Of a stretch of DNA of 64,000 bases, positions 47,408 to 55,554 are shown piece by piece. The stretch's first letter is position 1. Each line of letters begins with the position of its first letter. Origin of the DNA: Candidatus Palauibacter scopulicola (lineage in GTDB: Bacteria; Gemmatimonadota; Gemmatimonadetes; Palauibacterales; Palauibacteraceae). The translations under genes were made by a program, and so were the position numbers. Where the stretch lies: the NCBI RefSeq assembly GCF_947581915.1, contig NZ_CANPWG010000067.1:1-64000 (forward strand). Reading direction: 5' to 3'. The notes under the pieces were generated by a model. It was not told the origin of the DNA. It did not search any database and saw nothing but the letters and a program-made list of their open reading frames with translations.

Positions 47408-48874
47408 TCAGCGGACGCCGACCTGGCCGGCGACGGCGGCGGTCAAGCTGTCCGGGTCGTAGCCGAGGCCGTCCTTGAAGACGATGCGGACATTGCGGAT
47501 GTCCGAGGGCCGGAGTTCGATGTCGCCCTCGATCACGATCAGGTCGGCGAGTTTGCCGGTGGCGACGGTCCCGAGTTCGCCGTCGAGGCCGAGAATCTGC
47601 GCTCCGTTCGCGCTCACGATCCGTACGGCGTCGGCCGGCTCGAAGCCCGCTTCGACCAGAATCTCGAAGTTCCGCTGGTCGCCGTAGCCAGGTAGCGCGC
47701 CCCAGGCCGGGTCCACTCCCGCCGCCAGCACGCCTCCCGCCTCCACGAACGCGAGTTCGAACTCGAGCATGTTCTCGAACAGGTCGATCATCCACGGCAT
47801 CTCCGTCGTCCGGAAGATCGACCGCCGCTCCATCTCGGCCTCCACGACGTGATCCGGGAGCGCCGCCAGGTCGCGCTCCGTCAGGTCCGGCACGAGCGGC
47901 GTGGCCTGCTCGGCGACCGCCAGCGTGGAGGTCATGGCGACATCGGCGGCGACCATCTCGGAGATCGTCTCGGCCACGCGGGGGTCGTCCATGTCCAGTT
48001 CGGCGATGCTGCGCTGATAGTTGGGACTGCACCGGTCCGGCTCACGCGTGGTGTCGTACTCGGAGTTGGCCCACAGGCCGTGTTCGAGGTTGTCGATCCC
48101 CATCGCCGTGGCCTCGCGAAAGCCCACCGAGCAGAGGTGCGCGGTCACCTTCATCCCCTGGCGGTGCGCCTCGTCGATGATCGTGGCGAGCGCCTCGCGC
48201 GTGATCTGCGTGTAGGCCTTGATCCACTCCGCTCCCTCCGCGGCCCAGTAGCGCACGTACCGGCGCGCCGCTTCCTCGTCCCGGATCGCGTACATGCCGA
48301 GGTCCCTGAGCCGCTCGTCGGGACCGGGGCTGATGACGTACGGGGCGGTGATGAGGAGCCGCGGGCCCGGCGTCTCGCCGCGCTCGATGGCGCCCTTGAG
48401 TGAGAGATCCTGATACGGGGCCACGCTCCCCGTCGTCCGCACCGTGGTGACGCCGGCTCCCAGATAGAGCCGGGGACCCGAGTACTGCATCTGCGAGGCG
48501 CGCGGCGTGGACTGGTAGTAGAACATGTGGTTGTGGAGCCCGACCATGCCGGGCATGACCGAGTGGCCCTCGAGGTCCAGCCGCTCCGCCCCCGAGGGGA
48601 TCTCGACCTCGCCCGCCGCGCCGACGCTCTCGATCCGGTTCCCGCGGATGACGATGGTCTGCCCCGCGCGCGCGGGTCCGCCGGTGCCGTCGAACAGGAG
48701 GACGTTCTCGAGCGCCACGACCGGCGCGGAGACGCTGAGATGGGACCGGACGTCGTCGGAGAGGGCGTCGCGGTCCTGCGCCGCGGCCTGGCCGAGGCTG
48801 CACAGGGGCGCCGCGAGCGCCGCCAGGAATCCGCGACGAAGCCATGCGCCGCGAAGAGACGCGCCTTCGGGCAT
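47408..48874 (-). CDS. Secreted amidohydrolase (imidazolonepropionase/prolidase-like)
   Basis: This 488-residue protein has a signal peptide (GFLAALAAPLCSLGQAAAQ). An amidohydrolase core follows, with metal ligands in GMVGLHNHMFYY, an Ile-Lys carboxylated Lys in EWIKAYTQI, H in KVTAHLCSVG and DNLEHGLWAN, and D in LAAGVDPAWGA. The C-terminal GKLADLIVIEGDIELRPSDIRNV closes the small beta domain. AAGGAG precedes ATG 48874 with good spacing. It is transcribed divergently from another amidohydrolase 108 bp away and is convergent with the CIA30 fusion. Likely substrates are peptides or cyclic amides. Confidence 0.92.
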   Translation of the reverse strand: MPEGASLRGAWLRRGFLAALAAPLCSLGQAAAQDRDALSDDVRSHLSVSAPVVALENVLLFDGTGGPARAGQTIVIRGNRIESVGAAGEVEIPSGAERLDLEGHSVMPGMVGLHNHMFYYQSTPRASQMQYSGPRLYLGAGVTTVRTTGSVAPYQDLSLKGAIERGETPGPRLLITAPYVISPGPDERLRDLGMYAIRDEEAARRYVRYWAAEGAEWIKAYTQITREALATIIDEAHRQGMKVTAHLCSVGFREATAMGIDNLEHGLWANSEYDTTREPDRCSPNYQRSIAELDMDDPRVAETISEMVAADVAMTSTLAVAEQATPLVPDLTERDLAALPDHVVEAEMERRSIFRTTEMPWMIDLFENMLEFELAFVEAGGVLAAGVDPAWGALPGYGDQRNFEILVEAGFEPADAVRIVSANGAQILGLDGELGTVATGKLADLIVIEGDIELRPSDIRNVRIVFKDGLGYDPDSLTAAVAGQVGVR

Positions 48875-48982
48875 GATGTTCTCCTTGTGCCGGGTCGTGA
48901 TCTTCCTCAGCGTAGATGCGGGCGCCGGGGCCGGAAAGACCCGTATCCCCTCGAGAGTCCTCCCGACCACAGGAGCTTCGCC

Positions 48983-50305
48983 GTGCGCGTTGCCAGAGCT
49001 TCGTTCGTTCTCTGCGGGATGTTGGCGGGAGCCGCTTCACTTCAAGCCCAGGAACGGTGGCTGGCGATCGAGGGAGGCACGGTTTTCGATGGCACGGGCG
49101 CCGTTCACGAGAACGCGACCGTCCTCGTCCGGGGGGACCGGGTCGAGCGCATCGGACCGGCGGGGCAGGTCGAGATCCCGGCCGGGGCCCAGCGCATCGA
49201 TGCGAGCGGCAAGTTCCTCACGCCGGGGTTCATCGACCTCCACTTCCACTACTCCCCGGGTCCGCATGCCTCGATCGACGGGACGGGGACCGACGCGAAC
49301 CCGGAACTTCCGCTCCTCTTCCTGGCCAACGGCGTCACCACGCTGCGGGAGATGGGGCAGTGGATCGCGGACAACGAGGACTGGCTCGGCACCGTGGAGG
49401 CGAGGGAGCTCCCGGCGCCGCGGCTTCTCTATTCCGGGCCGATCCTCGACGGGTTCAACACGGCCTATCCCACGATTTCGCGCGTCCTGCTGGACGAGGC
49501 GGACGCCCGGATGGCGGCGAACGAACTGATGGATCGGGGCGCGACGTCGCTGAAGGTGTATTTCCGGCTCTCGCTCGCGCAGGTGGCGGCCGTCATCGAG
49601 GAGGCGGACCGCCGCAAGGTGCCGGTCCACGGCCATCTCGAGATCGTCGACCCCGTGGCCGCGATCCGGCTGGGGCTGGACGGCATCGAGCACACGAGAT
49701 CCCTCGGCCGGTCCCTCGTCGCGCCGAAGCAGGCGGAGGAGTTCCGGCAGGCGGTACTGCGCGAGAGCATCCACCGGGGCGAGGGGGGATTCGCGCTGTG
49801 GGCGGCGCTGGACCCCGCCGGGCCGCGCGCTGACGCGCTCATCGAACTCATGCTCGAACGGAACGTTAACCTCGATGGCACGCTGGCCGTCTTCGAGCCG
49901 GAGTTCAGCGAGGAGGGCCGCGACGTGCAGTGGGCGGCGATGCGGAACATGGCCGCGTTAACGGTGCGCTACGCGAAGGCCGGCGGTCCGGTCACCATGG
50001 GGTCGCACGGCCTGGTCGCGAACGCACCGCCGGGGCTCGCCTTCCAGCGCGAGATGGAGTCTCACGTGGAGGCCGGCATGACGCCGTCGGAGACGCTGAT
50101 TGCCGCGACCCGGGCGGGCGCCGAAGCGCTCCGGCTGTCCGACAGGGGCACGCTGGCGCACGGCATGCTGGCCGACATCGTGCTGTTCGACGCCAGCCCA
50201 CTCGAGGACATCGCCAACGCCCGCCGCGTCCACGCCGTCATCCTCGGCGGCGAGTTGCTCGACCGCGACCGGCTGCTCGCCACCGCGGACGGCCTCGTCC
50301 CCTGA
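48983..50305 (+). CDS. Secreted amidohydrolase
   Basis: This 440-residue protein has a signal peptide (ASFVLCGMLAGAASLQAQ). Metal ligands are visible in GFIDLHFHYSPG, K in TSLKVYFRL, H in VPVHGHLEI, H in DGIEHTRSL and a late S-H-G (MGSHGLVAN) where relatives have an Asp. That late substitution may alter or abolish activity. The start is a GTG at 48983, with AGGAG 7 bp upstream; no ATG fits. It shares a 108-bp divergent promoter region with the neighbouring amidohydrolase. Substrate unknown. Confidence 0.88.
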   Translation: MRVARASFVLCGMLAGAASLQAQERWLAIEGGTVFDGTGAVHENATVLVRGDRVERIGPAGQVEIPAGAQRIDASGKFLTPGFIDLHFHYSPGPHASIDGTGTDANPELPLLFLANGVTTLREMGQWIADNEDWLGTVEARELPAPRLLYSGPILDGFNTAYPTISRVLLDEADARMAANELMDRGATSLKVYFRLSLAQVAAVIEEADRRKVPVHGHLEIVDPVAAIRLGLDGIEHTRSLGRSLVAPKQAEEFRQAVLRESIHRGEGGFALWAALDPAGPRADALIELMLERNVNLDGTLAVFEPEFSEEGRDVQWAAMRNMAALTVRYAKAGGPVTMGSHGLVANAPPGLAFQREMESHVEAGMTPSETLIAATRAGAEALRLSDRGTLAHGMLADIVLFDASPLEDIANARRVHAVILGGELLDRDRLLATADGLVP

Positions 50306-50323
50306 TCCAGTGTCGCGTCGCAG

Positions 50324-52087
50324 CTAGTCTCCGCCGCCTCCGCGCGCGGGGCCTTCGATGTGGACCGTGACGATGTCGGCGTCGTGGTACTTCTGGTGCC
50401 TCACGGACGTGGCCAGGTGCTGCAGAATGCGGAGCGAGATCTCGTGCTCCTGCGGTTCCGCCGTGCCGTGGCTGGCCAGGACGGCGATCTGATCCTCGAT
50501 GTTCCCGGCGCCGCCAGCCGAGATGAACTCCAGTTCGGCCCCGTTCTCCCATTTGCGGGCCACGACGCGCAGGCGCCGATCTTCGGCGTCTTCCCCCTCC
50601 TTCGCCTTCTCCAACAGGAGCAGCAGCGTCTCCTCCGCCGCCTGCAGCAGCCGGTCGCTCATCTCCATCGGCCACTTGCGCCGGATCGAGAACTTGTCGA
50701 GGAAGTTCCGGATGGTGGGGAGCGCCTCCACGTTCAGCGTCGTCTCGACGCGCAGGGGCCGCGAGCCCGTGAGCTCGAGCAGCGCCGTGAGGAGGATCGC
50801 GACCAGGCCGCCCGCCGTCATCCCGTTCTCGAGCAGCGGCGCCAGCCCGGGGCTCAGGTACTCGTTGAAGAGCGCACCCTCCTGGAAGGCGACGCCGGCC
50901 CAGAACGACACGCCGACGATCGCCGCCTTGCGATAGTCGATGCCGTCCTGGATGACGACGCGCGCTCCGATGACGAACAGGATCGAGATCAGCACGAACC
51001 CGTAGGCGGCCAGCACGGGGTCCGGGATGGCGAGCACGACCGCCGCGATCTTGGGCAGGAACGCCAGCACGACGAAGGTCAGGCCGATGCACACGCCCAC
51101 GCGGCGCGCGGCCACGCCGGTGATCTCGGCCAGCGAGATGCTCGACGAATAGGTCGTGTTGGGGACGGTGCTCAGCAGCCCCGAGAGCAGGTTGCCGAGC
51201 CCATCGGCGGCGACCGCGCCCTGCACCGCTCCGAAGTCGGTGGCTCGGCTGCGCCGCCAGGAGACGCGCTGAATGGCCACCGCGTCGCCCACCGTCTCGA
51301 TCGCGCCGATCAGCGTCACGAACACGAACGTCGGCAGCAGCGCCCAGAAGGCGGGGCCGAAGCTGAAGCCGAAGCCCGGCCAGCCGGCCGCGGGGAGACC
51401 GACCCAATCCGCGGCCGCCACGCGCTCGAAGTCGTAGATGCCGAACGAGACCGCCGCCACGCACCCGACGAGGATGCCGATCACCGGACCCCACAGCCGC
51501 ATGACACCGCTGGCCCGGAGCACGATGAGCAGCGTCGCGACGACGGTCGCGCCCGCCGTCACCGGCGCCGCCAGCGACCAGGCGCCCTCGGGGACCTGGC
51601 GCAGGAGGTCGAACAGGAGGGGCATGATCGTGACGGCGATCAGCATGATCACGGTCCCCGCCACCACGGGCGTGATGATCCGCCTGAGGAGCGCGAGGTG
51701 CCGCGAGAGCCCGAACTGGAAGAGGGATGAAGCGATGACCAGCGACGCGAGGAGGGCGGGACCGCCTTGGACGAGCGCCGTCACGGAGGCCGCGATGAAC
51801 GCGCCCGATGTCCCCATGAGGAGGACGTACCCCGCCCCGATGCGCCCGATGCGCGCGGCCTGCACGGCCGTGGTCAGGCCGCTCACGATCAGGACCGCGA
51901 AGCTCCCCCACGACAGGTAGTCCTCGGAGCCGCCGGCCGCCCGCACCACGATCGCCACCGTGATGACGATGGCCGCGATGGTGAGCACGACGTACTGGAG
52001 CGCGAGACCGATGGCGATCCGGTACGGCGGAGTCTCGTCGGGCTCGTACTGGATCGCGTGGTTGAAGTCGCGGGGTTCTGACGCCAT
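50324..52087 (-). CDS. NCS2-type nucleobase permease with C-terminal GHKL/RsbW-like cytosolic domain
   Basis: This 587-residue protein has about 14 membrane segments up to residue ~440. NCS2 marks include MGTSGAFIAASVTAL, GAIETVGDAVAIQRVSWRRSRATD and ADGLGNLLSGLLSTVPNTTYSSSISL. The last ~140 residues are cytosolic and look like a degenerate histidine-kinase-type ATPase: helix MSDRLLQAAEETLLLLLEKAK (N-box-like), strand LRVVARKWENGAELEFIS, and ISLRILQHLATSVRHQ then TVHIEG. NCS2 proteins carry uracil, xanthine or urate with H+ or Na+. The tail is unusual and may sense a nucleotide or bind a regulator. ATG at 52087. It is convergent with the amidohydrolase gene. Confidence 0.85.
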   Translation of the reverse strand: MASEPRDFNHAIQYEPDETPPYRIAIGLALQYVVLTIAAIVITVAIVVRAAGGSEDYLSWGSFAVLIVSGLTTAVQAARIGRIGAGYVLLMGTSGAFIAASVTALVQGGPALLASLVIASSLFQFGLSRHLALLRRIITPVVAGTVIMLIAVTIMPLLFDLLRQVPEGAWSLAAPVTAGATVVATLLIVLRASGVMRLWGPVIGILVGCVAAVSFGIYDFERVAAADWVGLPAAGWPGFGFSFGPAFWALLPTFVFVTLIGAIETVGDAVAIQRVSWRRSRATDFGAVQGAVAADGLGNLLSGLLSTVPNTTYSSSISLAEITGVAARRVGVCIGLTFVVLAFLPKIAAVVLAIPDPVLAAYGFVLISILFVIGARVVIQDGIDYRKAAIVGVSFWAGVAFQEGALFNEYLSPGLAPLLENGMTAGGLVAILLTALLELTGSRPLRVETTLNVEALPTIRNFLDKFSIRRKWPMEMSDRLLQAAEETLLLLLEKAKEGEDAEDRRLRVVARKWENGAELEFISAGGAGNIEDQIAVLASHGTAEPQEHEISLRILQHLATSVRHQKYHDADIVTVHIEGPARGGGGD

Positions 52088-52201
52088 CGGTCACATCCAT
52101 CGTTGGGGAACGGAGATGCCGAACGCACGCGCTCGAAGCTCAAGCCAACGGCAGCAACCCGCAAGACGGTAGCACGCGCCACCCGGAGCGCGAAGTCGTC
52201 C

Positions 52202-53497
52202 TTACGAACCCGTGGATTTCCCGCTGAGCCGGTCGGCTCCGGCGGCGGTCGACGCCATGCATCGCTCGGCGCGGGCGGTGACCGTGCGGCGGAATCGCGA
52301 GAGCGCCTCCGAATCCAGCCCCGGAATCGATAGCTCCTCCGCCACGTCCCGTGCCTTCCGGATCACTGACTCCCCGAGTTCGGCGACCCTCCTCCGGATG
52401 AGCGGGAGTCCGACCGTCGTTTCTTCGGCAAAGGCCACCCAGTGGCGAGCGTCCATGTCGGCAAGCCTGCCGCACCCCCCGAGGGGCATGGCGAGCGCCG
52501 TTGCCAACTCCGGGTAGGCGGCCGTCATGACGAGGTCGTAGAGCGGCGCAAGGCGAGGTCGGGCGGTGTCGTACAGGAGTGAGAAGTTCTTCCCGTGCGC
52601 GTCGGCGTTGCCGACGATCAGGTTGAAGATCGTGGCGTCGAGGAGCTTGAGAACGTCGACGGCGGGGCGGAGGGCAACCCGCCGCAGGAGTTCGAAGCCA
52701 TCCTTCAGACCCGGACCGCCCTCACCTGCGTATTTGACTTCGGGCGGTATCCCGAGCGCCTGGCAGAAATCCTCCTGATGGACACGGCGGACCCGACCGT
52801 CCGGACCCGTGGATCGATCATACCGCGCGACCAGCAGGAACGTTCGGTCCCCGACTCTTCGCGGCTCCACGGATGCGACGTCCAGGCCCACTGACCGCGC
52901 GAGCCGCATCGCGAAGGCTTCGTTCTCCGTCGTGTGGGGGAAGTCGGGGATCGCCGGTTTCAGGATGTGGGTCGTGGGCTGCCCCGGCGCCGGAAGAGCG
53001 ATCCGACCGTCGACCGTGACGACGGGCAGTTTCGACTGAGCGCCGGCGAGCGACAGGCGAAGGCCTGCCTCGCCGGCGAGCAGGGGACGCCACGGCAGCT
53101 TGTCGAGCACCTCGATCAGTGCCGCGTCGTCAAGCGGTTGAGGCGAATAGTCCGATTCGAGATCGGTCGGCGATTCTCCGGGCGACAGGAGCTGGAGGGC
53201 TCCCGCCACGTCGCCGCCGAGCCGATCGAGAAGGGCGAAGTCGTTCAGGGGAGAGACGCCCAGCGACCGTGCCACCCGGTCCCGCTGGATCTCCTCAGGC
53301 AGGAGGCCGGCAAAGAAGGGGCGGCATTCGCGGCGGGGGTACGGTTCCGCACGCCTGGGGAGCGATGCGGACAGCGCCGGGGCCCGGTCGTCCCGCAGCC
53401 AGTCCTCCGCGTACGCGAACTCCAGGGCGGCGGGCCGGGGCTGCCTCAAACGGCCGACGAGCCGCCCATCCCACCAGATGTCGAGGACGCGGTTCAT
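52202..53497 (-). CDS. hipA: HipA-type serine/threonine kinase toxin
   Basis: This 431-residue protein has the whole HipA pattern: N-terminal HipA-N1 domain (LDIWWDGRLVGRLRQ), SLAGAQSKLPV near 149-158, THILKPAI with ATP-binding Lys180, TENEAFAMRLARSVGLDV, the catalytic NADAHGKNFS with Asp299, and PLYDLV with Mg-binding Asp321. HipA phosphorylates translation components and induces dormancy; HipB blocks it. The ATG overlaps the hipB stop (ATGA). Length and motifs look intact. A second, partial hipA is at the left edge of the window. Confidence 0.95.
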   Translation of the reverse strand: MNRVLDIWWDGRLVGRLRQPRPAALEFAYAEDWLRDDRAPALSASLPRRAEPYPRRECRPFFAGLLPEEIQRDRVARSLGVSPLNDFALLDRLGGDVAGALQLLSPGESPTDLESDYSPQPLDDAALIEVLDKLPWRPLLAGEAGLRLSLAGAQSKLPVVTVDGRIALPAPGQPTTHILKPAIPDFPHTTENEAFAMRLARSVGLDVASVEPRRVGDRTFLLVARYDRSTGPDGRVRRVHQEDFCQALGIPPEVKYAGEGGPGLKDGFELLRRVALRPAVDVLKLLDATIFNLIVGNADAHGKNFSLLYDTARPRLAPLYDLVMTAAYPELATALAMPLGGCGRLADMDARHWVAFAEETTVGLPLIRRRVAELGESVIRKARDVAEELSIPGLDSEALSRFRRTVTARAERCMASTAAGADRLSGKSTGS

Positions 53498-53751
53498 GTA
53501 TCGCGAACGCTGGCGGGTGCGGTCGCGTCAGCTTCGGGTGGGGGAACGATCTCGACGGAACAGCCGAGCGCCGCCAGCACCTGAAGGACCTTTCCGATCT
53601 GCGCGGTCGGTTTTCCCGCTTCAAGATCTACGATGAAGCGCAGACCCACTCCCGCGACACCCGCAAGCTCATGCTGGCGCAGCCCCGCGCTCTTGCGCGC
53701 GTTGCGGACGATTTCGCCGATATCTGAAGGCGTGACGGTTCGTTTTCTCAT
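53494..53751 (-). CDS. hipB: HipB-type antitoxin/repressor
   Basis: This 85-residue protein has an N-terminal Cro/C1 helix-turn-helix (IGEIVRNARKSAGLRQHELAGVAGVGLRFIVDLEAGKPTAQIGKVLQVLAALG). It ends in a strand and flexible tail (CSVEIVPPPEADATAP). It should bind HipA and the palindromes just upstream. The ATG at 53751 lies only 2 bp from the first palindrome, so repressor and ribosome would compete. No Shine-Dalgarno is obvious. Confidence 0.92.
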   Translation of the reverse strand: MRKRTVTPSDIGEIVRNARKSAGLRQHELAGVAGVGLRFIVDLEAGKPTAQIGKVLQVLAALGCSVEIVPPPEADATAPASVRDT

Positions 53752-53752
53752 G

Positions 53753-53870
53753 ATATTCCCGATCGGGAATATCGGGCGTCTTCAAGCCGCTTGTCAACCT
53801 TATTTTTCCCGATCGGGAATATTTGCGGGCATTCGGAACCGGCGTGAAGCAGAATTTCCCGATCGGGAAC
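53753..53870 (-). promoter_or_regulatory. Three identical 14-bp palindromes, 50 bp apart (hip operators)
   Basis: TTCCCGATCGGGAA occurs at 53756-53769, 53806-53819 and 53856-53869. The core start sites are exactly 50 bp apart. The first is extended to a perfect 20-bp palindrome (53753-53772). Known HipB operators are also palindromes in multiple copies upstream of hipBA. The array lies between hipB and tRNA-Gly; the third site is 41 bp from the tRNA. Confidence 0.85.
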
Positions 53871-53909
53871 ACGGAGGAGAAAAAGCGTCGCAGATTTCGT
53901 AATGCGAAA

Positions 53910-53982
53910 AGCGGGCGACCGGGGTCGAACCGGCGACCTTCAGCTTGGAAGGCTGACGCTCTGCCAACTGAGCTACGCCCGC
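53910..53982 (-). tRNA. tRNA-Gly (anticodon TCC)
   Basis: On the minus strand, acceptor GCGGGCG pairs with CGCCCGC, discriminator T. D-arm GCTC-AGTTGGCA-GAGC. Anticodon stem-loop TCAGC-CTTCCAA-GCTGA gives TCC, reading GGA and GGG. T-arm CCGGTTCGACCCCGG (one T-G type mismatch). Length is 73 nt. hipBA lies just downstream on the same strand. Confidence 0.93.
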
Positions 53983-54077
53983 GAGGCCGTCGAATCTGGC
54001 GACCGGGCCCCGCGGCGGGCAAGTTTTCGGGCACACGCAACGACCGCACGGGACGACGAATCCAGGAGGATGATCGA

Positions 54078-54434
54078 GTGAGCGTTCGACATGTGTCGGA
54101 GTTCGGGCTGACGCCGGTCGCCGCCGGGTCGGGGACCGAAACGCAGGTTCTCATCGGGCCGGACCAGGGGCCGAACTTCGCGCTGCGGCGCTTCGTGATG
54201 CAGCCGGGCGGGGGGATGCCGCGGCACACGAACGCGGTCGAACACGAGCAGTATGTCCTCCGGGGACGGGCCCGGGTGTCGATCGGGGACGAGACGCACG
54301 ACGTGAAGGCCGGAGACGTCGTCTACATTCCCGCGGGAACGCCGCACTCCTACGACGCCCTGGGGGATGAGCCCTTCGAGTTCCTGTGCGCCGTGCCCAA
54401 CCGGCCCGACAAGATCGAGATCGTCGACTGCTGA
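54078..54434 (+). CDS. Small cupin-domain protein
   Basis: This 118-residue single-domain cupin has motif 1 with metal-binding residues in MPRHTNAVEHEQYVLRGRARV and motif 2 in VKAGDVVYIPAGTPHSYDALGD. The His/Glu set (H, H, E, and H in TPHSY) is complete, so it likely binds a metal. Function cannot be fixed; members are isomerases, dioxygenases or binding proteins. AGGAGG lies 8-9 bp before the GTG at 54078. It stands alone, convergent with the alcohol dehydrogenase. Confidence 0.88.
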   Translation: MSVRHVSEFGLTPVAAGSGTETQVLIGPDQGPNFALRRFVMQPGGGMPRHTNAVEHEQYVLRGRARVSIGDETHDVKAGDVVYIPAGTPHSYDALGDEPFEFLCAVPNRPDKIEIVDC

Positions 54435-54488
54435 TCTCGGGACAGGTCCCTCCGTTCTCGACGCTCACGCGGAGTTTGCCGCGGGCTG

Positions 54489-55535
54489 CTAGACGGTAAG
54501 GACGACCCTCCCGACCACCCGGCCCGCCTCCAAGTCGCGCAGACTCGCCTCGGCTTCAGCCATGGGCCGCGTCGCGTAGGGAATCGGGTCGACGCGGCCG
54601 GCGCGGACGAGTTCCATCAACTCCGCCATCTCGGCGAGGCTCCCGAGATCGGACCCCTGGACGGCGAGATCCTTGAGGACGAGCAGGGGGATAGGGACGG
54701 AGAGCGAGCCCCCGAGCAGACCGACCACCACGAGGCTTCCGCTCTTGGCGACCGTCCGGAAACCGAGCGCGGCGGACGCCGAGGAACCGGCGAAGTCGAC
54801 GACCGCGGCGCAGCCGCCGTTCGTGAGCTTCTTCAACTGCCGGGGCGCGTCGTCCTCGCGGGCGTCCACCACATGCGCGGCCCCCGCGCGCCGCGCCACA
54901 TCGAGCTTCGCGTCGTCGACCTCGACCACGATGAGTTCGACGTCGAAGAGCGCCTTCGCGAGCTGGATGCCGGCGAACCCGACGCCGCCGGCCCCGATGA
55001 TGACGAGCTGGTCCTCGAGCCGACGTTCCGCCTTGCGGAGCGCGCTGTAGGCGGTGAGGCCGGAGCAGGCGTACGTACCGGCCAGTTCGGGCGCGACGTC
55101 TCCGAAGTCGAAGAGATAGCGCGGGTGCGGGACGACGACGTGATCCGCGAAGCCGCCGTCGAGGTGCGTGCCGAGGGCGCGCGGGCGGTGGCACAGATGC
55201 TCCCGGTCGGCGTCGCAGAACTCACACGCGGTGCACCCGATCCACGGGAAGACGACGCGGCGGTCGCCGATGGAGACGCCATCGGCATCCGGCCCGGCCG
55301 CAGCGACTTCGCCGACGATCTCGTGGCCGAGCGTGAAGGGGAGTTCGCGTACGGCCCGGACGTCCAGCTTTCGGCCGCCGCCCATCTCGAAGTAGCCCTG
55401 CCACAGGTGCAGGTCGCTGTGGCAGAGGCCACAGGCGTGGACGCGGACGAGCACCTCGGTGCCCGTCGGGTCGGGGGTCGGCCGCTCCGCTCGTTCGAGT
55501 GGGCCACCGTACTCGCGGAACTGGTAGCTCTTCAT
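54489..55535 (-). CDS. Zinc-dependent alcohol dehydrogenase (MDR family)
   Basis: This 348-residue enzyme has catalytic-zinc ligands in HACGLCHSDLH and LGHEIVG, the structural-zinc Cys set in GCTACEFCDADREHLC, and NAD-binding IIGAGGVGFAGIQLA. An Asp/Glu after the second strand (VVEVDDAKL) suggests NAD rather than NADP. It oxidises alcohols or reduces aldehydes. Length is typical. ATG at 55535 has GAAGGCGAT upstream. It starts 19 bp after the DegT gene stops, on the same strand, so they may form one operon. Confidence 0.93.
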   Translation of the reverse strand: MKSYQFREYGGPLERAERPTPDPTGTEVLVRVHACGLCHSDLHLWQGYFEMGGGRKLDVRAVRELPFTLGHEIVGEVAAAGPDADGVSIGDRRVVFPWIGCTACEFCDADREHLCHRPRALGTHLDGGFADHVVVPHPRYLFDFGDVAPELAGTYACSGLTAYSALRKAERRLEDQLVIIGAGGVGFAGIQLAKALFDVELIVVEVDDAKLDVARRAGAAHVVDAREDDAPRQLKKLTNGGCAAVVDFAGSSASAALGFRTVAKSGSLVVVGLLGGSLSVPIPLLVLKDLAVQGSDLGSLAEMAELMELVRAGRVDPIPYATRPMAEAEASLRDLEAGRVVGRVVLTV

Positions 55536-55554
55536 CGCCTTCCTCGGTGTGGTT

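Noticed and set aside
53823-54077. N-terminal extension of the cupin protein
   Set aside because: The longer frame reads antisense through tRNA-Gly; AGGAGG before the GTG at 54078 marks the start.
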